In this document: piece by piece, positions 45,843 through 54,569 of the stretch | Layout: every line of letters begins with the position of its first letter | Numbering within the stretch: the stretch's first letter is position 1 | The notes under the pieces: generated by a model | Seen by the model: the letters and a program-made list of their open reading frames with translations, nothing else | The model's database searches: none | What the model was told of the DNA's origin: nothing | Made by a program: the position numbers and the translations under genes | Origin: Polynucleobacter necessarius | GTDB taxonomy: Bacteria > Pseudomonadota > Gammaproteobacteria > Burkholderiales > Burkholderiaceae | Direction of reading: 5' to 3' | NCBI RefSeq assembly: GCF_900096765.1 | Contig: NZ_LT615228.1 | Span: 6,669-70,668, forward strand | Length of the DNA stretch: 64,000 nt

Positions 45843-46412
45843 ATGAAGAAAGTTTTATTTGCTGCATTGGCTGCCGTTACGCTGTCTTTTAGTCTTGCCA
45901 GCTATGGCCAATCTACTGATATGCCTGTCAAGACTATCACCTCTTTAGACCTGCCTCGTTATTTAGGGGCTTGGTACGAGATTGCCAAATTTCCGAATTG
46001 GTTTCAGAAGAAATGTGTCGGCAATACTCAGGCGGTGTATTCACTCAGGCCTGACGGTAATCTCAAAGTGCTCAACAGTTGCAAAACTGCTGATGGAAAA
46101 GTATCTGAAGCCGAAGGTACTGCTAGACAAATTGGACCGAAAGATTCTCCAAAATTAGAGGTGCGTTTTGCCCCAGCCTGGCTCTCCTTTATTCCGATGG
46201 TTTGGGGCGACTACTGGTTGATCGATTTAGATTCTCAATACCAGGTTGCAGCGGTGAGTGACCCCCAGCGCCAATATCTTTGGGTGCTATCTAGAACACC
46301 ACAATTAGATAGCAAGACCTATGAGGCTTTGCTGGGGCGCTTACAGGCTCAGCAGTTTGATGTGCGTAAGCTTGAGCTGACCGAGCAATCTTCCCCAGCT
46401 CAGAAGAATTAA
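45843..46412 (+). CDS. blc: Bacterial lipocalin (Blc-like)
   Basis: A 189-residue protein with a signal peptide (FAALAAVTLSFSLASYGQ). Lipocalin motifs are plain: LPRYLGAWYEIAKFPNWFQKKC (the G-x-W of the first strand), NLKVLNSCKTADGKV, and VWGDYWLIDLDSQYQVAAVSDP, then LWVLSRTPQL. It has no lipobox Cys at the cleavage site, so it may be soluble in the periplasm. Lipocalins carry lipids and help envelope upkeep. It begins three bases after msrP, a tight coupling that suggests envelope stress repair. Confidence 0.9.
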   Translation: MKKVLFAALAAVTLSFSLASYGQSTDMPVKTITSLDLPRYLGAWYEIAKFPNWFQKKCVGNTQAVYSLRPDGNLKVLNSCKTADGKVSEAEGTARQIGPKDSPKLEVRFAPAWLSFIPMVWGDYWLIDLDSQYQVAAVSDPQRQYLWVLSRTPQLDSKTYEALLGRLQAQQFDVRKLELTEQSSPAQKN

Positions 46413-46413
46413 A

Positions 46414-47358
46414 TTGACTGCATATTCTTTGCCTCCCGGGATAACAGTTTTTGAAAGAGGTTGGTTATCAGCCAATAATATTTTTCATTTTGGTGAGGGT
46501 GATGTTTCGGTGGTCGATACCGGATATTGGGCTCATCAGCATTTAACGCTGGAGCTTATTCGCAATGCTATGGAAAAGCATCATCTGCCTACTGTGAATA
46601 AGGTCGTCAATACCCATCTGCATTCAGATCATTGCGGCGGTAATCAGCTTTTAGCAAAAACTTTTGACTGCCAAGTGTGGATACCTGCCGCTGAAGCGCC
46701 AGCAGTGCAAGACTGGAATGAGGGCTTACTAAGCTATCAAAACCTGGGCCAAGAATGTCCTCGTTTTAATCATCATGGATTACTCATTCCGGGTGAGGAG
46801 ATTCAGCTAGGTCGCTATCAATGGAGGATCCTTGCCGCGCCAGGTCACGATCCGCATTCGGTCATGCTCTATCAAGAGCAGAATCGCATTTTGATTTCAG
46901 CCGATGCGTTGTGGGAAGAGGGTTTTGGGGTGATTTTCCCAGAGTTATGGGGCGAAGCAGGTTTTGAAGAGGTTTCCCAAACACTTGATTTGATTGAGAG
47001 TCTGTCGATAGATTTAGTGATTCCGGGGCATGGGGCCCCTTTTGAGGATGTTGTCAAGGCAGTTGCCATTGCACGTTCCCGCTTAGATTATTTAGCATCT
47101 GATCCTGATCGCAATGCTCGCCATGGCGCAAAAGTCTTATTGAAATATAAGTTATTAGAATGGCATCAGCGGGAGATGGACTTTGTAAATAATTGGATTA
47201 TGAGCATAAATAATTTGATTATGAGCACCCCAGCATTAATGAGTGCTGCAAAGCAGTTAAATATGGGTGCTGATGAATTTGTATCTTGGTTGCCGCAGGC
47301 TTTAATCAAGTCAGGGGCTGCCAGGTTAGATGGACAATACTTAGTAGATAAAGCTTAA
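46414..47358 (+). CDS. Metallo-beta-lactamase-fold hydrolase
   Basis: A 314-residue protein starting at a TTG one base past the lipocalin stop. The MBL motifs are in order: FGEGDVSVVDTG, THLHSDHCGG (HxHxDH), APGHDPHSVML, LISADALWEEG and IPGHGAPF. Zn-dependent hydrolases of this type act on thioesters, esters or phosphonates; the layout is closest to glyoxalase-II-like enzymes. A 21-bp in-frame tandem duplication (NNWIMSI / NNLIMST) lies near residue 262. The substrate is unknown. Confidence 0.85.
   Translation: MTAYSLPPGITVFERGWLSANNIFHFGEGDVSVVDTGYWAHQHLTLELIRNAMEKHHLPTVNKVVNTHLHSDHCGGNQLLAKTFDCQVWIPAAEAPAVQDWNEGLLSYQNLGQECPRFNHHGLLIPGEEIQLGRYQWRILAAPGHDPHSVMLYQEQNRILISADALWEEGFGVIFPELWGEAGFEEVSQTLDLIESLSIDLVIPGHGAPFEDVVKAVAIARSRLDYLASDPDRNARHGAKVLLKYKLLEWHQREMDFVNNWIMSINNLIMSTPALMSAAKQLNMGADEFVSWLPQALIKSGAARLDGQYLVDKA
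47188..47229 (+). repeat. Diverged 21-bp in-frame tandem duplication in the MBL hydrolase gene
   Basis: Units 47188-47208 and 47209-47229 encode NNWIMSI and NNLIMST. They differ at a few bases, so this duplication is older than the perfect ones elsewhere in the window. Confidence 0.7.
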
Positions 47359-47375
47359 ACATCAAAAGAGGAAAT

Positions 47376-48146
47376 ATGGAGCACACTGTTTTAGTAACTG
47401 GCGCTACAACTGGATTTGGTGAGGCTACTGCCCGCCGCTTTTTGGCTCATGGTCATCGGGTGATTGCAGTTGGCAGAAGAGCTGAGCGCTTAGATGGACT
47501 CAAAGCATCTTTACCTGCTGAGCAGCAGAAAAAATTACTGACCATGGTTATCGATGTTTGCGATAGCGCCAAAGTGGATGCTTTAGCGCAAGCCTTGCCA
47601 CCTGAGTTTGCCAAGGTCACGGTCTTAGTGAACAACGCTGGTCTTGCTTTGGGTTTAGAGCCTGCACATAAAGCTTTCTTGAGTGATTGGGATCAAATGA
47701 TTGACACCAACATCAAAGGCCTGGTGCATATGAGCCGCGCATTTTTGCCTGGCATGGTTGAGCGTAAGCAAGGCCACGTGATTAACTTAGGTTCTGTCGC
47801 GGCGAACTACCCTTATCCAGGCGGTAATGTTTATGGTGGCACTAAAGCGTTTGTGAAGCAATTTAGCTTAAACTTACGAGCCGATTTGATTGGTACGCCA
47901 GTACGCGTGACTTGTATCGAGCCGGGCATGTGTGCTGGGACTGAGTTTTCTAATGTGCGCTTTAAGGGTGATGACGATAAAGCAAAGAATGTCTACACTG
48001 GAGTGAAGGCGTTGAGTGCGGATGATGTCGCTGAGGCAATCTACTGGTCTGCAACTTTACCTAGTCACATGAACATCAATGTCTTGGAGTTAATGCCAGT
48101 GCAGCAAGCCTTCAATCCGTTTAATGTCCATCGTGGAGAGTTCTAG
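47376..48146 (+). CDS. SDR-family oxidoreductase (YdfG-like)
   Basis: A 256-residue short-chain dehydrogenase: the NADP-binding TGATTGFGEATARRF at the N terminus with basic RRAERLD after the second strand, NNAGLALG, and the catalytic set S in INLGSVAANYPYPGG and Y-x3-K in VYGGTKAFVKQFSLN. The C-terminal INVLELMPVQQAFNPFNVHR matches YdfG-like 3-hydroxy-acid or serine dehydrogenases. Preceded by AGAGGAAA. The 3' end overlaps a DUF2889 gene on the other strand by four bases. Confidence 0.88.
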   Translation: MEHTVLVTGATTGFGEATARRFLAHGHRVIAVGRRAERLDGLKASLPAEQQKKLLTMVIDVCDSAKVDALAQALPPEFAKVTVLVNNAGLALGLEPAHKAFLSDWDQMIDTNIKGLVHMSRAFLPGMVERKQGHVINLGSVAANYPYPGGNVYGGTKAFVKQFSLNLRADLIGTPVRVTCIEPGMCAGTEFSNVRFKGDDDKAKNVYTGVKALSADDVAEAIYWSATLPSHMNINVLELMPVQQAFNPFNVHRGEF

Positions 48147-48691
48147 GATTTTTTATCAGCGTCTTTCCATTGGTAAAACTGTGGATAGACGCGCATTACT
48201 ACCGGCCCGTTAAAGTCCCATGATTTACAAGTTCCCAGATAGAGCGGGGGCTTATTTACATCGGGATCAAACAAAGCGCCAGGAATCGATTGAAAGGCTG
48301 CAGTTGCTAGGTTATTCAGTAGCTCACGTAAGTGGGTACAACCTGCAATTCCGCCTAAGTGGGTTTGAATCGTTTTACGCCAGCCTTTACCCAAGCGCGC
48401 TCCAATCAACTCATCCATCGGCGGAATTACCTGAGGACACTCAGGGTGAGGGTGTCCATCCATGGTGACTTCAATATCTTGAATTACCAGTTCTTGATTA
48501 ACTGTTAAACGCACCCACATGTCATGAAAAGCTTGGCCAGGTTGCCAGGTTGTTGCGCCCGTTACAAAAGGACTGGTTTTGTAATCCTTGAGATGACCTT
48601 CGATATCCCATAGACCATCTTCTCTAGCAAATCCTTGAAAAGTGATTTCACGGGTATGTAGTAGGGAGCGTGGTTTTGGGTTGGAAAGCAT
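48143..48691 (-). CDS. DUF2889 family protein
   Basis: A 182-residue protein with the DUF2889 pattern: LLHTREITFQGFAREDGLWDIEG, then AFHDMWVRLTVNQELVIQDIEVTMDGHPHPECP, and the Gly/Cys/His motif GIAGCTHLRELLNNLATAAFQ. No activity is established. It converges on the SDR gene. Intact. Confidence 0.88.
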   Translation of the reverse strand: MLSNPKPRSLLHTREITFQGFAREDGLWDIEGHLKDYKTSPFVTGATTWQPGQAFHDMWVRLTVNQELVIQDIEVTMDGHPHPECPQVIPPMDELIGARLGKGWRKTIQTHLGGIAGCTHLRELLNNLATAAFQSIPGALFDPDVNKPPLYLGTCKSWDFNGPVVMRVYPQFYQWKDADKKS

Positions 48692-48793
48692 CGGTATTCA
48701 GGTGTATGTGTCGGTATGGATCTAATGATAATGAATTGGTTCGGATAATGCTCCCGTAGATAAAACTTTGCTCTGTAGTATGCTCTGCAGCAT

Positions 48794-49531
48794 ATGGAAA
48801 AACCGATCTCGCTTGAAAAGATTTTATTTAGCCAAGGCTTTGGCACCCGTCGTTATTGCAGCGATTTGGTATATGCCGACCTCGTGAAGGTCAATGGTGA
48901 GCTTGCTCAGGATCCAGAAGAGCGGATTACCACTGATGGCTTAATCCTCAATGTTGATGGTAAAGATTGGGAGTATCACGAGAAGGCTTATATCGTTTTT
49001 AATAAGCCAGTCAACTACGAGTGTTCTCATAAAACCACACACCATCCCAGTGTCTATAGTTTGTTGCCTGCCCCATTTGTAGAGCGAGGCTTGCAGTGTG
49101 TAGGGCGACTAGACTATGACACCACTGGATTACTCTTAATTTCAGATGATGGTCAATTTATTCATAAAATGACCACCCCGAAAAAAAATATTGGCAAGGT
49201 CTATGAGATCACCACGCCAGATCCGATTACTACATCACAAATAGATCACTTATTAAATGGAGTGGTATTGGACGATGATCCCAAGCCTTGTTTTGCAAGT
49301 GCCTGTAAACAACTTTCTGAAAACGTGTTGGCGATGACTATCGTCGAGGGGCGTTATCACCAAGTCAAACGTATGATGGCCGCAGTTGGTAACCATGTTG
49401 CCAAGCTACACCGCACCCAAATTGGTACTTATCATATGCCATCAGATTTAGCAGAAGGCCAATGGCGCTGGTTATATGCTGACGATCTCAAGCAGCTTTC
49501 GCAAAGTGTCGATACACTAAGCGGCAAATGA
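48794..49531 (+). CDS. rsuA: Pseudouridine synthase, RsuA/RluB/E/F family
   Basis: A 245-residue protein with an N-terminal S4-like RNA-binding domain (ISLEKILFSQGFGTRRYC) and a catalytic domain with GRLDYDTTGLLLISDDG carrying the catalytic Asp, YIVFNKPVNYECSH, and VEGRYHQVKRMMAAVGN. Small size and the KPVNYECSH motif favour RsuA, which modifies U516 of 16S rRNA, but other members are possible. Its stop overlaps the next start (ATGA). Confidence 0.85.
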   Translation: MEKPISLEKILFSQGFGTRRYCSDLVYADLVKVNGELAQDPEERITTDGLILNVDGKDWEYHEKAYIVFNKPVNYECSHKTTHHPSVYSLLPAPFVERGLQCVGRLDYDTTGLLLISDDGQFIHKMTTPKKNIGKVYEITTPDPITTSQIDHLLNGVVLDDDPKPCFASACKQLSENVLAMTIVEGRYHQVKRMMAAVGNHVAKLHRTQIGTYHMPSDLAEGQWRWLYADDLKQLSQSVDTLSGK

Positions 49532-49836
49532 GTCCCACACTGTTACCAGCTAATTTTGATTATCAAGGAGCTATACCCTTATGGCAGCTCCATGCCAGCG
49601 GTAAGAAGATTACACGCGAACTGACCTTTCAGAATTTTGAAAAAGCTTTTGCATTCATGATGCTAGTTGCACAGCGCGCCGAGGAAATGGACCATCACCC
49701 GGATTGGTCTAATTCATGGAATTGGGTGAAGATTGAGCTTTCAACCCACTCTGCAGGTGGGCTTACAGGGCTCGATATAGATTTAGCGCTGGCAATTGAT
49801 CAGATCGCCAGTCAAGTGCAATCAGCCAAAGCTTAA
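49528..49836 (+). CDS. phhB: Pterin-4a-carbinolamine dehydratase
   Basis: A 102-residue protein with the PCD fold motif: LTFQNFEKAFAFMMLVAQRAEEMDHHPDWSNSWNWVKIELSTH, where the HHPDW and H near TH are catalytic-site residues, followed by GGLTGLDIDLALAIDQI. It dehydrates 4a-hydroxytetrahydrobiopterin; a link to folate or to Moco-type pterins is possible. Coupled by a four-base overlap to the pseudouridine synthase gene. Confidence 0.9.
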   Translation: MSPTLLPANFDYQGAIPLWQLHASGKKITRELTFQNFEKAFAFMMLVAQRAEEMDHHPDWSNSWNWVKIELSTHSAGGLTGLDIDLALAIDQIASQVQSAKA

Positions 49837-49851
49837 TAACTCAATAGTACT

Positions 49852-50067
49852 TTAGTGCTCTTCGCCTTCATGATCGTCTTCGTTGAGGCTCATTAAGATA
49901 GTTGCTAGCAGTCCATAGACAACTTCAGTGGAGATCATGCCATCTTCATCTAGGTCATCAATGAGGTCATTGAGACGATCCTCGGTTGGCTCGTTGAGCA
50001 AGCTCATGGCACATTCGCACCCATAGTCAAAATCTTCGTCGTTTTGGGTTTGATCTTCGTTTGTCAT
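49852..50067 (-). CDS. Small acidic protein, unknown
   Basis: A 71-residue, very acidic protein (repeats of Asp and Glu, for example DEDFDYGC, DLIDDLDEDGM and NEDDHEGEEH) with two Cys near the middle (GCECAMS). No known family. The acidic, ribosome-binding-site-preceded frame and placement between intact genes suggest it is real, perhaps restricted to close relatives. It converges on phhB. Confidence 0.5.
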   Translation of the reverse strand: MTNEDQTQNDEDFDYGCECAMSLLNEPTEDRLNDLIDDLDEDGMISTEVVYGLLATILMSLNEDDHEGEEH

Positions 50068-50233
50068 AGATTTCCTTAATTGAGTGCTTAGAATAGCAAA
50101 TTACGCTTAAAACTGATAGTAATAAATGGGGAAGCTTATACCCTGGGCAAGTCTGATTTTGAGTAAGTGATGTGCATCTGCAAAAAGCCTGGAATGATTT
50201 ATAGTCATCTAAAAATACAACAGAGGAGACAGT

Positions 50234-50731
50234 ATGCAACTAAATATCAACGGTCAAATCCATCAGATTGACGTAGAACCCAATATGCCCTTGTTGTAGG
50301 CTATCCGGGAAGTCATTGGTCTTACTGGGACGAAATATGGTTGTGGCGTCGCCCAGTGTGGTGCCTGTACTGTGTATATGAATGGTGAGCCAGTTCGCTC
50401 TTGTTCTATTCCAGTTTCTGCTGTAGGCGCTGCCAAAATTACCACTATCGAATCTCTCTCTAAAGATAACTCTCATCCGGTACAACAAGCTTGGATTGCT
50501 CTAGATGTTCCTCAGTGTGGTTACTGCCAATCCGGTCAGGTGATGGCCGCTGCTGCTTTGCTTAAAAGAAATCCCAAGCCAACCGATGTGGATATTGATA
50601 ATGCGATGTCCAATATTTGTCGTTGCGGCTCTTATCAAAAAATCCGGGACGGTATTCATGTTGCCTCTGGCCAGAAAAAATTAGCAGAAGTGTTGGCGCA
50701 ATACCAAGCTTCTCCTGCAACTCGTGGTTAA
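50234..50731 (+). pseudogene. iorA: Isoquinoline/xanthine-type dehydrogenase small [2Fe-2S] subunit with an amber codon
   Basis: From ATG 50234, with GAGGAGA upstream, MQLNINGQIHQIDVEPNMPLL is followed by TAG at 50297-50299, where relatives have Trp (TGG). In the same frame the rest of the protein is perfect: [18 protein letters not shown] (first cluster), [12 protein letters not shown] and [16 protein letters not shown] (second cluster). An internal ATG at 50372 would omit the first cluster ligands. The family moves electrons from the Moco subunit. A single G to A change explains the stop. Confidence 0.85.
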
Positions 50732-50741
50732 GGAGAGGACG

Positions 50742-52958
50742 ATGACATTAGAAAATCAATCACGTCGCGAATTTATTATCAAAGGCACCTTAGTCGGTGG
50801 TGGCTTGATCTTAGGAGTTGGCGCTTTGCCTGAATTTGCTCTAGCACAAGCTGGTGCTCAGTATGATCCGAATGCTCCCACCAAAATGGGTGAAGCAGAA
50901 GTGAATGCTTGGGTCAGTATTAAGCCAGATGACACAGTGTATGTCCGAATTGCTCGCTCAGAAATGGGCCAGGGCACTCGCACCGGTTTAGCTCAGCTAG
51001 TCACTGAAGAGTTGGAATGTAATTGGAAAAAGGTAAAAACTCAGTCAGCAACACCAGGCCAGAGTTTGGCGCGTAAGCGTGTTTGGGGTGAGCATGGTAC
51101 TGGTGGTAGTCGTGGTATTCGTATTTCTGAGGGCTATGTTCGTCGTGGTGCAGCTGCTGCTCGCATCATGTTGCTTCAAGCCGCTGCCAATCAATGGAAT
51201 GTACCTGTCAGCGAACTATCGGTATATAAAGGTGTCATTACCCATGTGCCAACGGGGCGCAAAACCACCTATGGAAAAGTAGCTGAGCTCGCATCTACCT
51301 TAACGCCGCCCGATCCGAAGTCTATCACTCTCAGAGACCCGCGCCAGTGGAAAGTAGCTGGTCAGCCGTATGCCCGTCTAGATACGGCTAATAAAGTCAA
51401 CGGGAGCAAGGTTTACGGTATCGATTTACAGATGCCAGGCATGCTCTGCGCCTCGGTGAAGTCATGCCCTGTTTTCGGGGGTAAGTTAGTGAGCTATGAC
51501 CAGGCTAAGATTGCGAAGATGCGTGGGGTCAAGGGAGTTGTCAAAATCAACGACAGCACGCTCGCGGTAGTGGCAGATACTTGGTGGCGCGCTAATACCG
51601 CCTTAAATGCATTGCCAATTGTTTGGGATGAGGGTAAGGCTGCAAATGTTTCACAAGACGACATACATCAGATGTTACGCGCCGGCTTGGATGAGAAAGG
51701 CGACTTTTGGCAGCGCAAGATTGGCGATGCCCCAGAAGTGATTAAGAGCTCATCGAAAAAGTTGGAAGCTACTTACTACACTCCCTATCGTGCGCACGTC
51801 AATATGGAGCCAATGAACGCCACCGTCAAAATTAGTGCGAACGGTGATCGTGCTGAAGCCTGGGTGCCGACTCAAAATGGTGAGGGCTCTCTAGCGGCAC
51901 TCTCGGAAGCAACTGGAATCGATATCAACAAATGTGAAGTCTATAAGTTGGATTCTGGAACTGGCCTAGGTCGACGTGGGTCTACTCAAGACTTTACGAC
52001 CTATGCTGCTAAGGTTGCAAAAGAATTTCCGGGTGTTCCAGTGAAAGTCATTTGGAGTCGTGAGGAGGATTTAACCCACGACTACTATCATCCGATTGCA
52101 ATGGCCAAAATGACAGCAGGCTTGGATGCCAACGGTAATGTGACTGGAATGCATATCAAGGTATCAGGTCAATCTATTAATGCGACACTTGCTCCATCTG
52201 CAATTAAAGATGACAAGGACGAATGTCAACTTCAAGGCTTTTATGAAAATGGCCCTGATGCGCAATTGGGGTACACCTTCCCGACATTGCTCACTGAATA
52301 TGTCATGAAAAATACTCATGTACCCGTTGGTCCATGGCGTGGTGTGAATACGAACCAAAATGGCATCTTTATGGAATGCTTTATGGATGAGTGCGCCAAA
52401 GCGGCTGGTAAAGACCCAGTGAAGTTTAGGCAGGCTGTAATGCAAAATCATCCTAAGCATTTGGGGGTTCTCAATGCTGTAGCTCAAAAAGCCAATTGGG
52501 ATAGGCCGCTGCCTGCAGGAACCTATAGGGGTGTTGCGCAGTTTATGGGTTACGCTAGTTACTCGGCTTGCGTTGCTGAAGTTGCTGTAGAGGGCAATGT
52601 TGTTCACATCAAACGCTTGGTATTTGCATTAAATTCTGGGCATGTGGTGAATCCCTATTTGACCCGTGAGCAAATCGAGGGCTCAGTAGCCATGGCTTTA
52701 AGCGCCATCTTTAACCCTGAGATCACGGTTGAAAATGGCCGCATTAAGCAACAGAACCTTGACTCATACCCAATCATCAAATTGGCTTCAACCCCAAATA
52801 TTGAGACAGTCTTGGTGCCTAGCTATGATTTTTGGGGTGGAGTAGGTGAGCCAACGATTTGCGTCGTGGGTCCTGCAGTGGCTAATGCTATCTCCGCTGC
52901 AATAGGTAGGCCTGTGCGCAACTTTCCACTCTCTAAAGAAGGTTTGAGTTTGGCGTAA
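50742..52958 (+). CDS. iorB: Isoquinoline-1-oxidoreductase-type molybdopterin subunit
   Basis: ATG 50742 with AAGGAGA upstream gives 738 residues; an upstream GTG is less likely. A Tat signal (QSRREFIIKGTLVGGGLILG) opens the protein. The Moco-binding domains follow: MGQGTRTGLAQLVTEELE, GSRGIRISEGYVRRGAAAARIML, SGTGLGRRGSTQDF, VGPWRGVNTNQNGIFMECF, and the Glu motif GGVGEPTICVVGPAVANAISAAIG. Together with iorA it hydroxylates N-heterocycles or oxidises aldehydes at the outer side of the membrane. Intact, but its partner has a stop codon. Confidence 0.9.
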   Translation: MTLENQSRREFIIKGTLVGGGLILGVGALPEFALAQAGAQYDPNAPTKMGEAEVNAWVSIKPDDTVYVRIARSEMGQGTRTGLAQLVTEELECNWKKVKTQSATPGQSLARKRVWGEHGTGGSRGIRISEGYVRRGAAAARIMLLQAAANQWNVPVSELSVYKGVITHVPTGRKTTYGKVAELASTLTPPDPKSITLRDPRQWKVAGQPYARLDTANKVNGSKVYGIDLQMPGMLCASVKSCPVFGGKLVSYDQAKIAKMRGVKGVVKINDSTLAVVADTWWRANTALNALPIVWDEGKAANVSQDDIHQMLRAGLDEKGDFWQRKIGDAPEVIKSSSKKLEATYYTPYRAHVNMEPMNATVKISANGDRAEAWVPTQNGEGSLAALSEATGIDINKCEVYKLDSGTGLGRRGSTQDFTTYAAKVAKEFPGVPVKVIWSREEDLTHDYYHPIAMAKMTAGLDANGNVTGMHIKVSGQSINATLAPSAIKDDKDECQLQGFYENGPDAQLGYTFPTLLTEYVMKNTHVPVGPWRGVNTNQNGIFMECFMDECAKAAGKDPVKFRQAVMQNHPKHLGVLNAVAQKANWDRPLPAGTYRGVAQFMGYASYSACVAEVAVEGNVVHIKRLVFALNSGHVVNPYLTREQIEGSVAMALSAIFNPEITVENGRIKQQNLDSYPIIKLASTPNIETVLVPSYDFWGGVGEPTICVVGPAVANAISAAIGRPVRNFPLSKEGLSLA

Positions 52959-53068
52959 GGCATCGTTTTCATCGTCATTTTTCTTCCCCCTTCTTTCTTT
53001 TTTATAAACAACTCTACTGAACATGCAAGAAGACTTGTAGATTGAGTAGGGTCGTTTAACATGTGTGA

Positions 53069-53661
53069 ATGAAGCATCACAAGAGCGCACTCTTTCTAAT
53101 CTCCTTATTGCCTGCAGTGCGTTTGCTCTGGCTTGCTTATTACGACGATCTAGGTGCCAATCCAATTGAGTTTATGACACGGTCGACGGGCACCTGGGCG
53201 TTAGTTTTCTTGTGCATCACGCTAGCAATGACGCCATTACGAGTCATCACGGGTTCATCATCTTGGATTTTGATGCGTCGCATGTTTGGACTCTTTTGCT
53301 TTTTTATGCCAGCATCCATTTTCTGATTTGGTTTTATTTAGATCAGGGTTTGGATATACAGGTAATGTTGCATGATGTGATCAAGCGCCCCTTTATCACG
53401 ATGGGTTTTATCACTTTGCTTTTATTGTTACCACTGGCGCTGACATCTAATCGTTATTCGATTCGTTTGCTTGGAAAACGTTGGACTGTTTTGCATCGAT
53501 TGGTTTATGTCATTACCTTTACGGCAGTCATTCATTACTGGTGGCACAAGGCAGGTAAGAATGATTTACAGACAGTGTTGATTTATGCAGGCGTGATTGC
53601 TGTGTTGCTCGTATCCCGCATTTCTTGGGTCAAAAGCTGTATTGGGCGCCGTCAGTCCTAG
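53069..53661 (+). pseudogene. msrQ: MsrQ heme-binding membrane subunit, frameshifted
   Basis: ATG 53069 starts with MKHHKSALFLISLLPAVRLLWLAYYDDLGANPIEF, then RSTGTWALVFLCITLAMTPLRV and MRRMFGLFCFF, the MsrQ opening. At 53300-53305 a T6 run replaces the T7 needed to read FCFFYASIHFLIWFYLDQ, whose continuation is in the next frame through LHRLVYVITFTAVIHYWW to RISWVKS. One base was lost. MsrQ is the quinol-oxidising, heme b partner of MsrP. msrP is about 7 kb upstream and intact. Confidence 0.85.
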
Positions 53662-53857
53662 ACCGAATCAAGTATGAATCTTGCTCGACAATTACGCTTT
53701 GTGTCTCTATCCAAAGGAGCGCAAAGTTCAAAGGTCGTCACTCGACTCTCATTATTTGAATGCTTCCGTGGGCGAGTAAGAGGCAGAGGCGATTGAAAAT
53801 GAGTCGGTTGAGCCCTATGAGCCGATTCCTGCAGCGATCCAGTTTTAATAATGCGGA

Positions 53858-54481
53858 TTATTCCGAAAAGATCAGCTCTGGAATGGAATCTAGATTTAAT
53901 AGTTGGTGGGCAGTTTGTGGTGTTGCGTTGAGCCATGATTCAAAAAGCTCTAGCTTGAGGGGAACCACAGTACGCTTTTCATCTTCGGGCTTATGACAGC
54001 GTTTCATCACGGGATGCTGATCGGCATTAATGGTAAGCATCGAAAAAGAGACGATCAGCTCACCAGTCTCTGGTTCAGTCCAGGTATCCCAGATTGATGC
54101 AATCGCCATAGGCTCCCGATTAGCCAGTGTAATTTTGGTTCGAACTGCTTTTCCAGACTCGTAAGAGGGCTCATAAAAAGCATCTGCCAAAGCGAGTGCG
54201 TAGTGACGTTGAGACCAAGCATGTTTATAGGATGGTTTTTGATTAACAGTTTCCGCTCTAGCGTTATAGGTTTTTCTACCAAAGTCTTCATCCTGCGCCC
54301 AGGATGGAATCAGACCAAACCTAGCCAATCCAATCGCGGTTCGTTGGGTATTATGGCTTTTAAGAACAATCGGGCCGGGATAGGTAGGAAATACATCGTG
54401 CGCTCTAGTGATCGGTAAATCGAGATCAAAGTGGGTTTTGACCCAATCGATATTGACTGTAGATAGGTATTGAACGCACAT
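53858..54481 (-). CDS. yedK: SOS-response-associated peptidase / abasic-site processing protein (YedK)
   Basis: A 207-residue protein starting MCVQYLS, with the conserved Cys2 that covalently crosslinks to abasic sites. Other SRAP motifs: ARFGLIPSWA, KTYNARAETVNQKPSY, ADAFYEPSY, SFSMLTINADQHPVMKRCH. It protects single-stranded DNA with abasic sites. Intact; divergent from the isomerase gene. Confidence 0.9.
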   Translation of the reverse strand: MCVQYLSTVNIDWVKTHFDLDLPITRAHDVFPTYPGPIVLKSHNTQRTAIGLARFGLIPSWAQDEDFGRKTYNARAETVNQKPSYKHAWSQRHYALALADAFYEPSYESGKAVRTKITLANREPMAIASIWDTWTEPETGELIVSFSMLTINADQHPVMKRCHKPEDEKRTVVPLKLELFESWLNATPQTAHQLLNLDSIPELIFSE

Positions 54482-54569
54482 GCGCTGATTTTACAGTTGA
54501 TGACTTGTTTGAGCTGTGCGCCTTGGGCTCCTGTTACTATTAGGCCTATATTTTAGAAAGACCTTACTT

